DNA of 23,894 bases from the IMG/VR virus record IMGVR_UViG_3300017757_000157, positions 1 to 23,894 of that record; one strand, written 5' to 3'. The position numbers and the translations under genes were made by a program. This DNA comes from a virus. The notes under the pieces are model-generated. The model was not told where the DNA came from, ran no database searches, and saw only the letters and a list, made by a program, of their open reading frames with translations. Position 1 is the stretch's first letter; each line of letters starts with the position of its first letter. Below are positions 1 through 8,500 of the stretch, in pieces.

Positions 1-10
1 CAGGATAGAC

Positions 11-1570
11 ATGGCAGTACAAAGAAATCAAAACATAGACAGAACTAGTAAGCATGAAATAGTAACCATGGAGCCAGGCCCGTATGAGGCTATCGTTATC
101 AATAACTTGGATCCAACATATCATGGTGCCCTTACTGTAAACTTGTTAAAAACAAACACAGCATCAAACGAAGCGTTTGCAGATGGCGAACTTTATACTG
201 CAAAATATCTTTCACCGTTTGCAGGTAACACACCTGCGTTTGCAAACACAAAGAATGACAGCTACAAGGAATCACAACAGAGTTACGGTATGTGGTTTGT
301 TCCACCAGACGTAGGAACAAAGGTATTGGTTATATTTGCAGAAGGTAATCCTAATATGTGTTACTGGATAGGTTGTGTAAATGACCAGTATCAAAACTTT
401 GCAGTACCTGGCAACGCCGCAACCACATATACAACGGACGGAACACCTAGTTATTTAAAAGGTAAGAAATTACCAACGGGTGAATACAATAAAAAAATTG
501 AAACAGCGGTACACCAGGATCCTACAAAATTTAAAAAGCCATATCAGAAAGAATTTACTGATAGCCTTATGGCACAAGGATTGTTGGACGACGAAACACG
601 TGGTATAACAAGTTCAAGTGCAAGACGTGAAGTACCTAGTGCGGTATTTGGAATAAGCACACCAGGACCCATTGACAAGAGTATAGGATCGCCTAAAGCA
701 AAGATAGGATCAAAGGAAGACTTTACAACGGTATTCAAGGCAAGACTCGGCGGAACCAGTTTGGTATTTGACGACGGTAATGACAAGTACCTAAGAAAAA
801 AATCTGCAGGTGACGGAGCACCAGAATATGCAAACGTAAACCTTGGAGAGACCGACGGTAAGTCAGACCTATTACACAACGAATTAGTAAGACTGCGTAC
901 ACGTACAGGACATCAAATATTATTACACAACACGGAAGATTTAATCTACATAGGTAACAGCAGAGGTACAGCTTGGCTTGAATTAACTTCAGATGGTAAG
1001 ATTGATATATTTGCTGAAGACTCAATCAGTATGCACACAAAAAACGACTTTAACCTTACAGCAGACAGAAACGTCACAATAGAAGCAGGTGCTAATCTAA
1101 GCCTAAAAGCATCAGGTGATTACAAGGGTGAAAAACTTTCTGTAGGCAGGGTACAGGTAGAATCAGACAAGGACACAAACATACTTGTAGGTGGTAGCAC
1201 AAAGATCACAACAGAAATGGACCTTGATATTAATAGTGGCTTTAGTAACAAACTTACAGCAGGTTCAACAACAGAAATACTCAGCTCAGGGAACCATATA
1301 GAAACCGCTTCCGAAATCCATATGAATGGACCGCAGGCGGCTACGGCCGCTACCGCGTCCGCTCTGTCTGTACATCGCGTACCTGGTCACACAATCGAAG
1401 GCATTCTTTCACAACGTTCACCACAGGAAGAACCATGGACACACCATGAAAACTTAAACCCATTGGCATTTAAAATAGTGCTTACGGATAGGGATTCTAT
1501 TACTACAGTAACTAATCCACTACCAAACCCAACTACGCCAGATGTGTTCAAGAAGGAGTTTAAAGGATAG
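11..1570 (+). CDS. 5: Baseplate central hub / spike protein, gp5-like, lacking the lysozyme domain
   Basis: Probable trimeric central spike of the contractile-tail baseplate, which sits under the tail tube and punctures the outer membrane. The N-terminal part (about residues 20-125) looks like the gp5/VgrG OB-fold, with the stretch around W95-FVPPDVGTKVLVIF and CYWIGCV (117-123). From about residue 290 (RLRTRTGHQILLHN) to about 440 the protein becomes a beta-helix-like series of short strands rich in D, N, T, S and G, as in gp5 C-terminal needles. T4 gp5 is 575 residues and carries a lysozyme domain between these parts. Here the middle (about 135-290) is a polar linker with no lysozyme-like block that I can recognise, as in marine relatives. 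The start is supported by AGGA at 2-5, five bases upstream. A TAG at 6-8 may end an upstream gene. A GC-rich island at 1331-1380 is unlike the rest of the gene. Confidence 0.85.
   Translation: MAVQRNQNIDRTSKHEIVTMEPGPYEAIVINNLDPTYHGALTVNLLKTNTASNEAFADGELYTAKYLSPFAGNTPAFANTKNDSYKESQQSYGMWFVPPDVGTKVLVIFAEGNPNMCYWIGCVNDQYQNFAVPGNAATTYTTDGTPSYLKGKKLPTGEYNKKIETAVHQDPTKFKKPYQKEFTDSLMAQGLLDDETRGITSSSARREVPSAVFGISTPGPIDKSIGSPKAKIGSKEDFTTVFKARLGGTSLVFDDGNDKYLRKKSAGDGAPEYANVNLGETDGKSDLLHNELVRLRTRTGHQILLHNTEDLIYIGNSRGTAWLELTSDGKIDIFAEDSISMHTKNDFNLTADRNVTIEAGANLSLKASGDYKGEKLSVGRVQVESDKDTNILVGGSTKITTEMDLDINSGFSNKLTAGSTTEILSSGNHIETASEIHMNGPQAATAATASALSVHRVPGHTIEGILSQRSPQEEPWTHHENLNPLAFKIVLTDRDSITTVTNPLPNPTTPDVFKKEFKG
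1336..1351 (+). other. Potential RNA hairpin with cUACGg tetraloop inside gp5
   Basis: Bases 1337-1341 (GCGGC) pair with 1346-1350 (GCCGC) around loop TACG (1342-1345), and G1336/T1351 can add a G-U pair. In RNA this gives a five-base-pair all-GC stem closed by C(UACG)G, the classic extra-stable UNCG tetraloop. It lies in an island that is about 70% GC (35 of 50 bases, 1331-1380), inside an otherwise AT-rich gene. It encodes an alanine/threonine-rich segment (residues about 441-455) near the end of the spike. The pairing is seen directly. Any function (RNA stability, ribosome pausing, attenuation) is inference, and chance from the alanine codons is possible. Confidence 0.5.
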
Positions 1571-1582
1571 GTAAATATTGTT

Positions 1583-2014
1583 ATGGCAGACTTATATAAA
1601 AAAATCACAGTTCCAACAGCAGACAGAGGCAAACCCGTAGTCACTAATCGTGCATACAAAGGGTTAAGCACGGTCAATCCAAATAACAACAGCAAATCCC
1701 TATTTGACATAGCATTGATCAAACAAGATATACTGAATCATTTTCATATAAGACAGGGTGAAAAGCTGATGAATCCTACTTTTGGAACAGTTATATGGGA
1801 CGCAATACACGAACCGCTAACAGAACCAATGAAAGAAGCCATAGCAAAGAACGTTACAAGTATTGTAAACAGCGACCCACGTGTGGTAGCAAGTAAAATT
1901 AACATAGATTCATATGAAAGCGGACTTCAAGTAGACGTAGACTTGATGTATTTGCCATATAATATTTCAGAAAGTTTAAGACTAAAATTTGATGAAAATA
2001 ACGCACCGTATTAA
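1583..2014 (+). CDS. 25: Baseplate wedge subunit gp25
   Basis: A 143-residue protein matching the size and character of the gp25 / GPW-gp25 family (T4 gp25 is 132 residues). gp25 is a wedge component at the inner ring of the baseplate that mimics a sheath handshake domain and helps start sheath assembly. The recognisable core is RQGEKLMNPTFGTVIWDAI at about residues 57-75, followed by EPLTEPMKEAIAKNV and a D-P-R-V segment before the final beta strands. It follows gp5 after 12 bases and lies in the same reading frame: the gp5 TAG (1568-1570) is followed by four sense codons and then this ATG. The nearest strong Shine-Dalgarno (AAGGA, 1563-1567) is about 15 bases away, which is long, so translation may depend on coupling to gp5. 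Neighbouring gp6 is its known wedge partner. Confidence 0.9.
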   Translation: MADLYKKITVPTADRGKPVVTNRAYKGLSTVNPNNNSKSLFDIALIKQDILNHFHIRQGEKLMNPTFGTVIWDAIHEPLTEPMKEAIAKNVTSIVNSDPRVVASKINIDSYESGLQVDVDLMYLPYNISESLRLKFDENNAPY

Positions 2015-2034
2015 GTACGCAGATTATGAAGTCA

Positions 2035-2042
2035 AATAAATA
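2035..2042 (+). promoter_or_regulatory. Candidate T4-type late promoter upstream of gp6
   Basis: AATAAATA is a perfect match to the NATAAATA late-promoter motif described for marine T4-like phages, and 7 of 8 to T4 TATAAATA. It lies in the only real intergenic gap of the window (2015-2064). A start about 6 bases downstream (near 2048) would leave a short leader containing the Shine-Dalgarno AAGGA (2053-2057), which is 7 bases from the gp6 ATG at 2065. Such promoters are read by the gp55/gp33 sigma system with the gp45 clamp. Nothing else is seen in this gap. Confidence 0.6.
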
Positions 2043-2064
2043 GTATTATATTAAGGAAAGCAAA

Positions 2065-5000
2065 ATGTCGTCAACAAATAGACAAAATAGATTATTGTTA
2101 GCTGAAGATTGGAAGAAGGTCTATCAGTCATTTAGAAATGCGGAGTTCAAGTCATATGACTTTGATAACTTACGCAGAACAATGATCAACTATTTAAGAC
2201 AGAACTATCCAGAAGATTTTAACGACTATATTGAATCAAGTGAATATCTTGCACTTATTGACCTAATTGCTTTCCTAGGTCAAAACCTAGCTTTCCGCGT
2301 AGATTTAAATGCAAGAGAAAACTTTTTAGAGTTAGCTGAACGTAGAGAATCAATTTTACGTTTAGCTAGACTCTTATCATACAGTCCAAAACGTAACCAA
2401 TGTGCTAACGGCTTATTAAAGTTTGAAAGTATTGCTACAACAGAAGATATTGTAGACAGCAACGGAACTAACCTAGCTAGTCAAACTATCCTATGGAACG
2501 ATCCGTCAAACATCAATTGGAGAGAACAATTTGAAAAAGTTCTTAATGCGGCATTACCGGTAAACAGCACAGTTGGAAAACCTATCAAGAAAGATACAGT
2601 TGAAGGTGTACCAACAGACCAATATAGATTTGATTCAAGCAACTCAGATGTTCCTGTTTATACTTTTAGTAAAAACGTTGACGGTAAGAATATGCAGTTT
2701 CAAGTTGTATCAACTAATGTTACTGGTGGAGTTATTGAAGAAGAAGCACCACTACCAGGAAACAACCTAGCATTTTTATACAGAGATGATGGACGTGGCC
2801 CAGGAAGTTCTAACACAGGATACTTTGCACATTTTAGACAAGGTATATTAGATCAAGGTACGTTTAATGTTGATTCACCAAGCACTAATCAAACTATTAG
2901 TCTTGAAGCAACAAACGTCAATAACACAGATATCTGGTTATACAAATTAGATTCAATTGGTGCTGAATCGGAATCATGGACTAAAGTTGATTCAATTGAA
3001 GGTAACAATATTGTTTACAACAGTTTACGTAAAAGCATAAGAAACATTTATGGAACTTTAAGTAAGACACAGGATAAAGTAGATTTAATTTTTAGTGATG
3101 GTACGTTTGGTAACTTACCAAAAGGACAGTTTAGGGTTTATTACAGAACAAGTATTAATGATCAGTATAATATTGTACCTTCAGATTTAGTTGCAATTAG
3201 TGTTACAATTCCTTACACTTCTAAAACAGGTAATCCAGAAAATATAACATTAAGTTTGGAACTAAAATATACTGTAGACAATGCTACGGTTTCTGAAACC
3301 AATGCAAGTATTAGAGAAAATGCACCGAGCACTTATTATACACAGAATAGAATGGTTACTGGTGAGGACTATCAAGTTAGTCCATTAGGAATCAGCCAAG
3401 AAATTATTAAAACTAAAAGTGTTAATAGAACAAGTTCAGGTATTTCAAGATACTACGATTTGTTAGATAGCACAGGAAAATATAGTTCAACTAATTTATA
3501 TGGTGCTGACGGAATCATATACAAAGATAAGTTTACAGAAAAGAAAACATTTACTTTTAGTACTAAAACAGACGTACAAGGAGTTATTGCAAATACCATA
3601 ACACCTATTCTAAGTCAAAAGCAAATGTTAAATTATTATTTGACTAACTTTCCTAAGACACTAGTTGCTGACTTAGGTGCTAAATGGTCACAGAAAACAG
3701 CTATAACAAATCAAGCAACAGGATCATTTGTTGATGTAACAGATTCTACGTTACAAGTAGGAACGTTTACAAGTAGTGCGTTAAAATTTATTGAAGCAGG
3801 AACACTATTAAAGTTTGTTGCTCCAACAGGTTTTCATTTTATGTCAAACAACAGCCATGCACTTATGCAAGGCAATGCAGATCATCCTAATGCAATAACT
3901 TACAAATGGGTAAAAGTTGTAAGTGTTACTGGAGATGGTAGAACTGATAATGATGACGGTACAGGACCTATCATACTAAATGATATTATTCCTACAGGTG
4001 CTATTCTTTCAGAACTAAGACCTAAGTTTGGTAAAACATTATTATCAGATGTACAGTCACAGATAGTTGACCAAGTATTTGCATTCAAAACATTTGGATT
4101 ACGTTATGATGTAAACCTAAGACAATGGCGTATGATTACGCAAAACAATTTAGATATTACAAGTGACTTTAGTACAGGTAAAACAGGAGATGTTACTGAT
4201 CAACAGTTAGACAGTTCTTGGTTATTGCTATTTGAAACAGATGGTGAAAAGTACACAATTACTTCTAGAGGACAAAGATACATTTTTGAAAGTAATGAAG
4301 AGATTAGATTCTATTATGATAGTACAAGCAAGATATTTGATAATAGAACAGGACAAATTATTAAAGACAAGATTAACATATTAAGCATTAACACACGACC
4401 AGACAGTACAAGTGCGTTTACTGTTGATTATCCTTGGGAAGTATCTAAGGAATACAGAGACGGTGACGGATATATTGATAGTAAGAAGGTAGAAATTTCT
4501 TTCTTTGATTCAGACAGTGACGGTGTAGTTGATGATCCAGAAACTTTTGTAACAGTTGTTGATGAAGCTACAAATCCATTGACGAAATATATCTTCCAAA
4601 AGAAATATACAACGTCAGATGGTATTGAAGATTACAAATATATGGACAATAGTTCCAATGCAGTACAAATAAAACAAAGCGAAAGTGTAGTAGGTGCATT
4701 AAGCTCTTACACAGACGGGCAAGTGTTTTATCTAGTTACTGAAGGTGTGTTTAAAATTTACAGTTCAACAGCAGGCACACTAGCATTAACAACAGACTAC
4801 AAAGCATACGTAGGTAGAGATGGAATCAAATTCCATTATATTCACTCTGCAGACGATGACAGTAGAATCGATCCAAGTTCAAGTAACATCATTGACACTT
4901 ATTTGTTAACTAGAACTTATGATACAAACTTTAGACAATACTTAGATGGCACACTTACAGCTAAACCATTACCGCCAAGTAGCGATAATCTGTTTAACAA

Positions 5001-5595
5001 CTATGGTGGAGAAATTAATAAAATTAAATCTATCAGTGATGACGTAATTTACCATCCAGTAAAATATAAAGTTTTATTTGGAGCAAAAGCTGACGCTCAG
5101 GTTCAAGCTAATATTAAAATTGTAAAGAACCCAGATCAAGTTGTTAATGATAACGATATTAAAGCAAGAGTGATTTCTGCAATAAATGAATACTTTGCTT
5201 TAGAAAACTGGGACTTCGGTGACAGTTTTCATTTCTCAGAGATGGCTACTTATGTAATGAATCAAGTTGCACCTGATCTAGTTAACATTGTAATTGTTCC
5301 TAAGCAAGACTCACAAGGATTTGGAAGTCTTTATGAAATTAAGTCTGAATCAGATGAAGTTTTCATAAGTGGAGCAACAGTTGATGACGTAACAATTATC
5401 GATGCAATTACGGCAAGTAAGTTAAAAGCATCAGGTACAGTTATTACAGGAACAACAGCTACAACAAGCGGTGTTACAAGCGGATCAAGTTATACTTCAG
5501 GAAATACAACAAGTTCAAGCAGTTCTAGTTCAAGCAGTTCGAGTTCAAGCAGTTCTAGTTCAAGCAGTAGCGGATCGTCTGGGAGTGGATATTAA
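2065..5595 (+). CDS. 6: Baseplate wedge subunit gp6, enlarged, with EF-hand-like loop and poly-Ser tail
   Basis: gp6 dimers join neighbouring baseplate wedges and form the iris-like ring around the hub. The N-terminal region (about 1-165; LLLAEDWKKVYQSF, IDLIAFLGQNLAFRVDLNAR) is the conserved gp6 start of marine T4-like phages. A baseplate-J-like segment begins near residue 428 (NRMVTGEDYQVSPLG), and a conserved C-terminal core spans about 995-1130 (VKYKVLFGAKADAQVQANI, NEYFALENWDFGDSFHFSEM). At 1176 residues it is far longer than T4 gp6 (660), and the extra length lies mainly between 480 and 990. There, residues 815-826 (DSDSDGVVDDPE) fit a canonical EF-hand calcium loop: D1, D3, D5, G6, V8, D9, E12. 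The protein ends in a low-complexity tail with 20 consecutive serines (1150-1169) then GSSGSGY. The start is supported by AAGGA 7 bases upstream. The TAA overlaps the next ATG by one base. Confidence 0.88.
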   Translation: MSSTNRQNRLLLAEDWKKVYQSFRNAEFKSYDFDNLRRTMINYLRQNYPEDFNDYIESSEYLALIDLIAFLGQNLAFRVDLNARENFLELAERRESILRLARLLSYSPKRNQCANGLLKFESIATTEDIVDSNGTNLASQTILWNDPSNINWREQFEKVLNAALPVNSTVGKPIKKDTVEGVPTDQYRFDSSNSDVPVYTFSKNVDGKNMQFQVVSTNVTGGVIEEEAPLPGNNLAFLYRDDGRGPGSSNTGYFAHFRQGILDQGTFNVDSPSTNQTISLEATNVNNTDIWLYKLDSIGAESESWTKVDSIEGNNIVYNSLRKSIRNIYGTLSKTQDKVDLIFSDGTFGNLPKGQFRVYYRTSINDQYNIVPSDLVAISVTIPYTSKTGNPENITLSLELKYTVDNATVSETNASIRENAPSTYYTQNRMVTGEDYQVSPLGISQEIIKTKSVNRTSSGISRYYDLLDSTGKYSSTNLYGADGIIYKDKFTEKKTFTFSTKTDVQGVIANTITPILSQKQMLNYYLTNFPKTLVADLGAKWSQKTAITNQATGSFVDVTDSTLQVGTFTSSALKFIEAGTLLKFVAPTGFHFMSNNSHALMQGNADHPNAITYKWVKVVSVTGDGRTDNDDGTGPIILNDIIPTGAILSELRPKFGKTLLSDVQSQIVDQVFAFKTFGLRYDVNLRQWRMITQNNLDITSDFSTGKTGDVTDQQLDSSWLLLFETDGEKYTITSRGQRYIFESNEEIRFYYDSTSKIFDNRTGQIIKDKINILSINTRPDSTSAFTVDYPWEVSKEYRDGDGYIDSKKVEISFFDSDSDGVVDDPETFVTVVDEATNPLTKYIFQKKYTTSDGIEDYKYMDNSSNAVQIKQSESVVGALSSYTDGQVFYLVTEGVFKIYSSTAGTLALTTDYKAYVGRDGIKFHYIHSADDDSRIDPSSSNIIDTYLLTRTYDTNFRQYLDGTLTAKPLPPSSDNLFNNYGGEINKIKSISDDVIYHPVKYKVLFGAKADAQVQANIKIVKNPDQVVNDNDIKARVISAINEYFALENWDFGDSFHFSEMATYVMNQVAPDLVNIVIVPKQDSQGFGSLYEIKSESDEVFISGATVDDVTIIDAITASKLKASGTVITGTTATTSGVTSGSSYTSGNTTSSSSSSSSSSSSSSSSSSSSGSSGSGY
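4507..4542 (+). other. EF-hand-like calcium-binding loop in gp6
   Basis: Codons 815-826 spell DSDSDGVVDDPE, with acidic residues at loop positions 1, 3, 5, 9 and 12, glycine at 6 and valine at 8. This is every canonical position of an EF-hand or dockerin-type loop. A second, weaker acidic motif (residues 798-805, RDGDGYID) lies just before it. It is unclear whether flanking helices exist; a thrombospondin-3-like or dockerin-like calcium site in a beta-rich insert fits equally well. Confidence 0.55.
5512..5571 (+). repeat. 4 x 15-bp tandem repeat encoding poly-serine at the gp6 C-terminus
   Basis: Four head-to-tail units start at 5512, 5527, 5542 and 5557. Units 1-3 are AGTTCAAGCAGTTC followed by T, G and T. 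Unit 4 ends AGTAGC. Each unit is five serine codons (AGT TCA AGC AGT TCN), so gain or loss of a unit keeps the frame and changes the tail by five residues. The repeat ends 24 bases before the start codon of the giant gene. Near-identity of the units suggests recent slippage expansion. Confidence 0.9.
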
Positions 5596-8500
5596 TGTCA
5601 TATGATGATAACCAAAACGAATATCCGTTACCAGTTCCAGGACAAGAAGACAAACGTACTAGAACTAGTGCAGAACATCTGCCAAGATACTTTCGTACTT
5701 CACATAACAAAAAGTTTTTACAAGGTACACTAGATCAACTTACACAACCAGGTGTTGCTGAAAAGATTAGTGCTTACTATGGTAGAAGAATTTCTAAAGC
5801 ACGTAAGGCGGCTGACAACTATGTTGGTGATGTAAGTACTCAAAGAGAAAATTATCAGTTAGAGCCTGCAACAGTAATTAAGGACGAATTAAACAACGTT
5901 ACTTTTTACAAAGACTATAACGATTTAAAAAATCAAATCAAAGCATTTAACGGTACTGTAGACAACGACAGTAAATTGTTTAGCCAAGAATATTATGCTT
6001 GGAATCCTAACATTGATTGGGATAAGTTTACAAACTTTAGAGATTACTATTGGTTAGAGAACGGACCATTGTCTATTCCTGTTGTTGGACAAGCAAGAGG
6101 ACTAGTAAGCACATACACGGTTACAAGCCAAGACAACTTGGATAACAAAGCATACATATTTTCCACGGACGGAAATACATCTAATCCAACACTTAAATTA
6201 TACAGAGGACAAACATATAAGTTTGATATTAATACTCCTGGTATGCCGTTGTCAATCAAGACAGCTAGAACATTAGATTCACAATACAATTATAGTGTAG
6301 GTATTAGCGATAGTACACACAGCACAGACGTTGGTATCATTGAGTTTGAAGTAGACTTACTTGCACCAGACACATTATATTATGTAAATGGCAATGATAT
6401 TAATGCAAGTGGATTAATACAAGTTTATGATATTTTAGAAAATACTGAAATTGATGTAGAAAAAGAGATTGTTGGTAAGAAAACTTACAAAATGACAAAC
6501 GGTTACGAGTTGTCAAATGGTATGAAGCTAGACTTCCAAGGTACAGTAACACCTGCCAAGTATGCAGAAGGTAATTGGTATGTTGAAGGCGTTGGTGATG
6601 AGATTAGATTAATCAACGAACAAGAAATAGAAGTACCAGGTACTGTAAGCACAAACAAATCTATTCCTTTTGATAGCGAAAGTTTTGATAGAGCACCTTT
6701 CAGTAATGCCAATGCTTGGGCAAAAGACAAAGATTACATTATACAAAACAGAGCAAGTCCAAGTAAATCACAATGGTCAAGATATAACAGATGGTTTCAC
6801 AAAGATGTTTTAGAAACTATAGCATTAATTAACAAGCAACCTAGTGATGTTAACCAAACAGGTAGAGCGGCAAGACCTATTATTGAATTTGATAGCGATC
6901 TTAAACTTTGGAACTTTGGTACATCTGCAAAAGATAATGTTGACTTATTAGATACTTTTACAACTGATGTATTTTCAACTATTGAAGGAGCATTAGGTTA
7001 CAACATTGACGGAGTAGACGTAGCGGACGGAATGAGACTTCTGTTTACTGCTGATCCTGATACAAGAGTTGCAGGTAAAATTTTTAAAGTAAAATTTATC
7101 ACACATAACTTTATTAGACAAATTAGTTTAATTGAAGAAACAGATACTGATCCATTAGAGAATGAAACAGTATTGATTAATGATGGTACAGACTATAAAG
7201 GTAAGATGTGGTACTTCAATGGTACCAAGTGGTTAGCTGGACAGGATAAAACTGCAATTAACCAATCTCCTACGTTTGACTTATTTGATCAAAGCGGTAA
7301 CAGTTTCAATAGTGCAACAATTTATAACAATTCAACGTTTAGTGGAACTAAAGTATTTTCATATAAAAAAGGAACAGGAACTAATGATGTTGTATTAGGA
7401 TTCCCTTTAACTTATAGAGCATTAGAAAACACAGGTGATATTGTATTTGACTTTAACTTATTACAAGATTCATTTACATACCAAGACGAAAACAATGCAA
7501 ACGTAACAGCTAACACAGATGTAGGTCTTTTAAGAAGATATTCAGGTAGAACTACATTTACGTATACATCAGGTTGGACTAAAGGCTATGAAGATAGCAA
7601 ACAGTTAGTAGAACGTCAATATATTGTAGATACACAATACAATGACTTTGGAATTGATGTTTACGATAACAGTGGCGATCTAAACGACTTGTTTGTAAGA
7701 GTATACGTAAACAACAAAAGAAAAATGAATGGTATAGATTATACCATCAACAGAATTAATAGAACTGCATTTGTAACATTTGTTACAGATCTTAAAGTAG
7801 ATGACATACTTGTTATTAAAACAAAAAGTGCTACAAAGAAAAATGCTAACGGTGTTTATGAAATAGCATCAAACTTAGAACACAATCCACTTAACAATAA
7901 CATAGATTCTTTTACACTAGGTGAAGTTAACGATCATGTGTTAAGCATCTGCGAGATGCGTGATGATTTTGTAGGAGACTTTCCAGGTACAGGTAATTTA
8001 AGAGATTTAGGAAATTTATCTGCATATGGTAACAGATTTGTACAACACAGTGGACCATTTAATTTAGCAAACTATCATATCACAAGCAAAGATGCTAACA
8101 TTATTAAATCGTTACAATTTGCAAAAAGAGAATACGGCAAGTTTAGAAAGCTGTTCTTACAAACAGCAGACAAGCTAGGATTTGACGGACAGAATAAGAT
8201 TCACTTTGATTTAGTGATGGAAAAACTTAATAAAGATAAGTCAAATGATATGCCGTTCTACTTCAGTGATATGCTTGGCTATACAAGTGCTAAGAGGTCA
8301 ACACACGTTGTAGAGAATCCAAGCACACAATATTACGCATTAAATACAGCATTTGATCTTACAACACTTTCTAATAAGTCCGTAAACGTTTATATAAATG
8401 GGGTTCAACTTATAGAAGGCACTGATTACAAATTTGAATCAGACTTTAGTGGCTTTGTAACTATTACTAAAACAAAAGTTATTAATGATGTTATTGATAT

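Noticed and set aside
1570-1577. GGTAAATA before gp25 as a further late promoter
   Set aside because: It keeps only the TAAATA core and would place the transcript start at about the ATG, leaving no leader. Too weak to list as a promoter.
2015-2064. A transcription terminator between gp25 and gp6
   Set aside because: The gap has no GC-rich inverted repeat followed by a T-run. It holds only the promoter motif and the ribosome-binding site.
5512-5571. Short direct repeats as a CRISPR array or attachment site
   Set aside because: The units are contiguous without spacers, encode serine in frame and lie wholly within gp6.
8337-8345. Other TAAATA-like strings inside the giant gene as internal late promoters (for example near 8337, 11400 and 11481)
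   Set aside because: They miss the NATAAATA consensus by at least one base and are not followed at the right distance by a ribosome-binding site and start codon. Such strings are expected by chance in AT-rich coding sequence.
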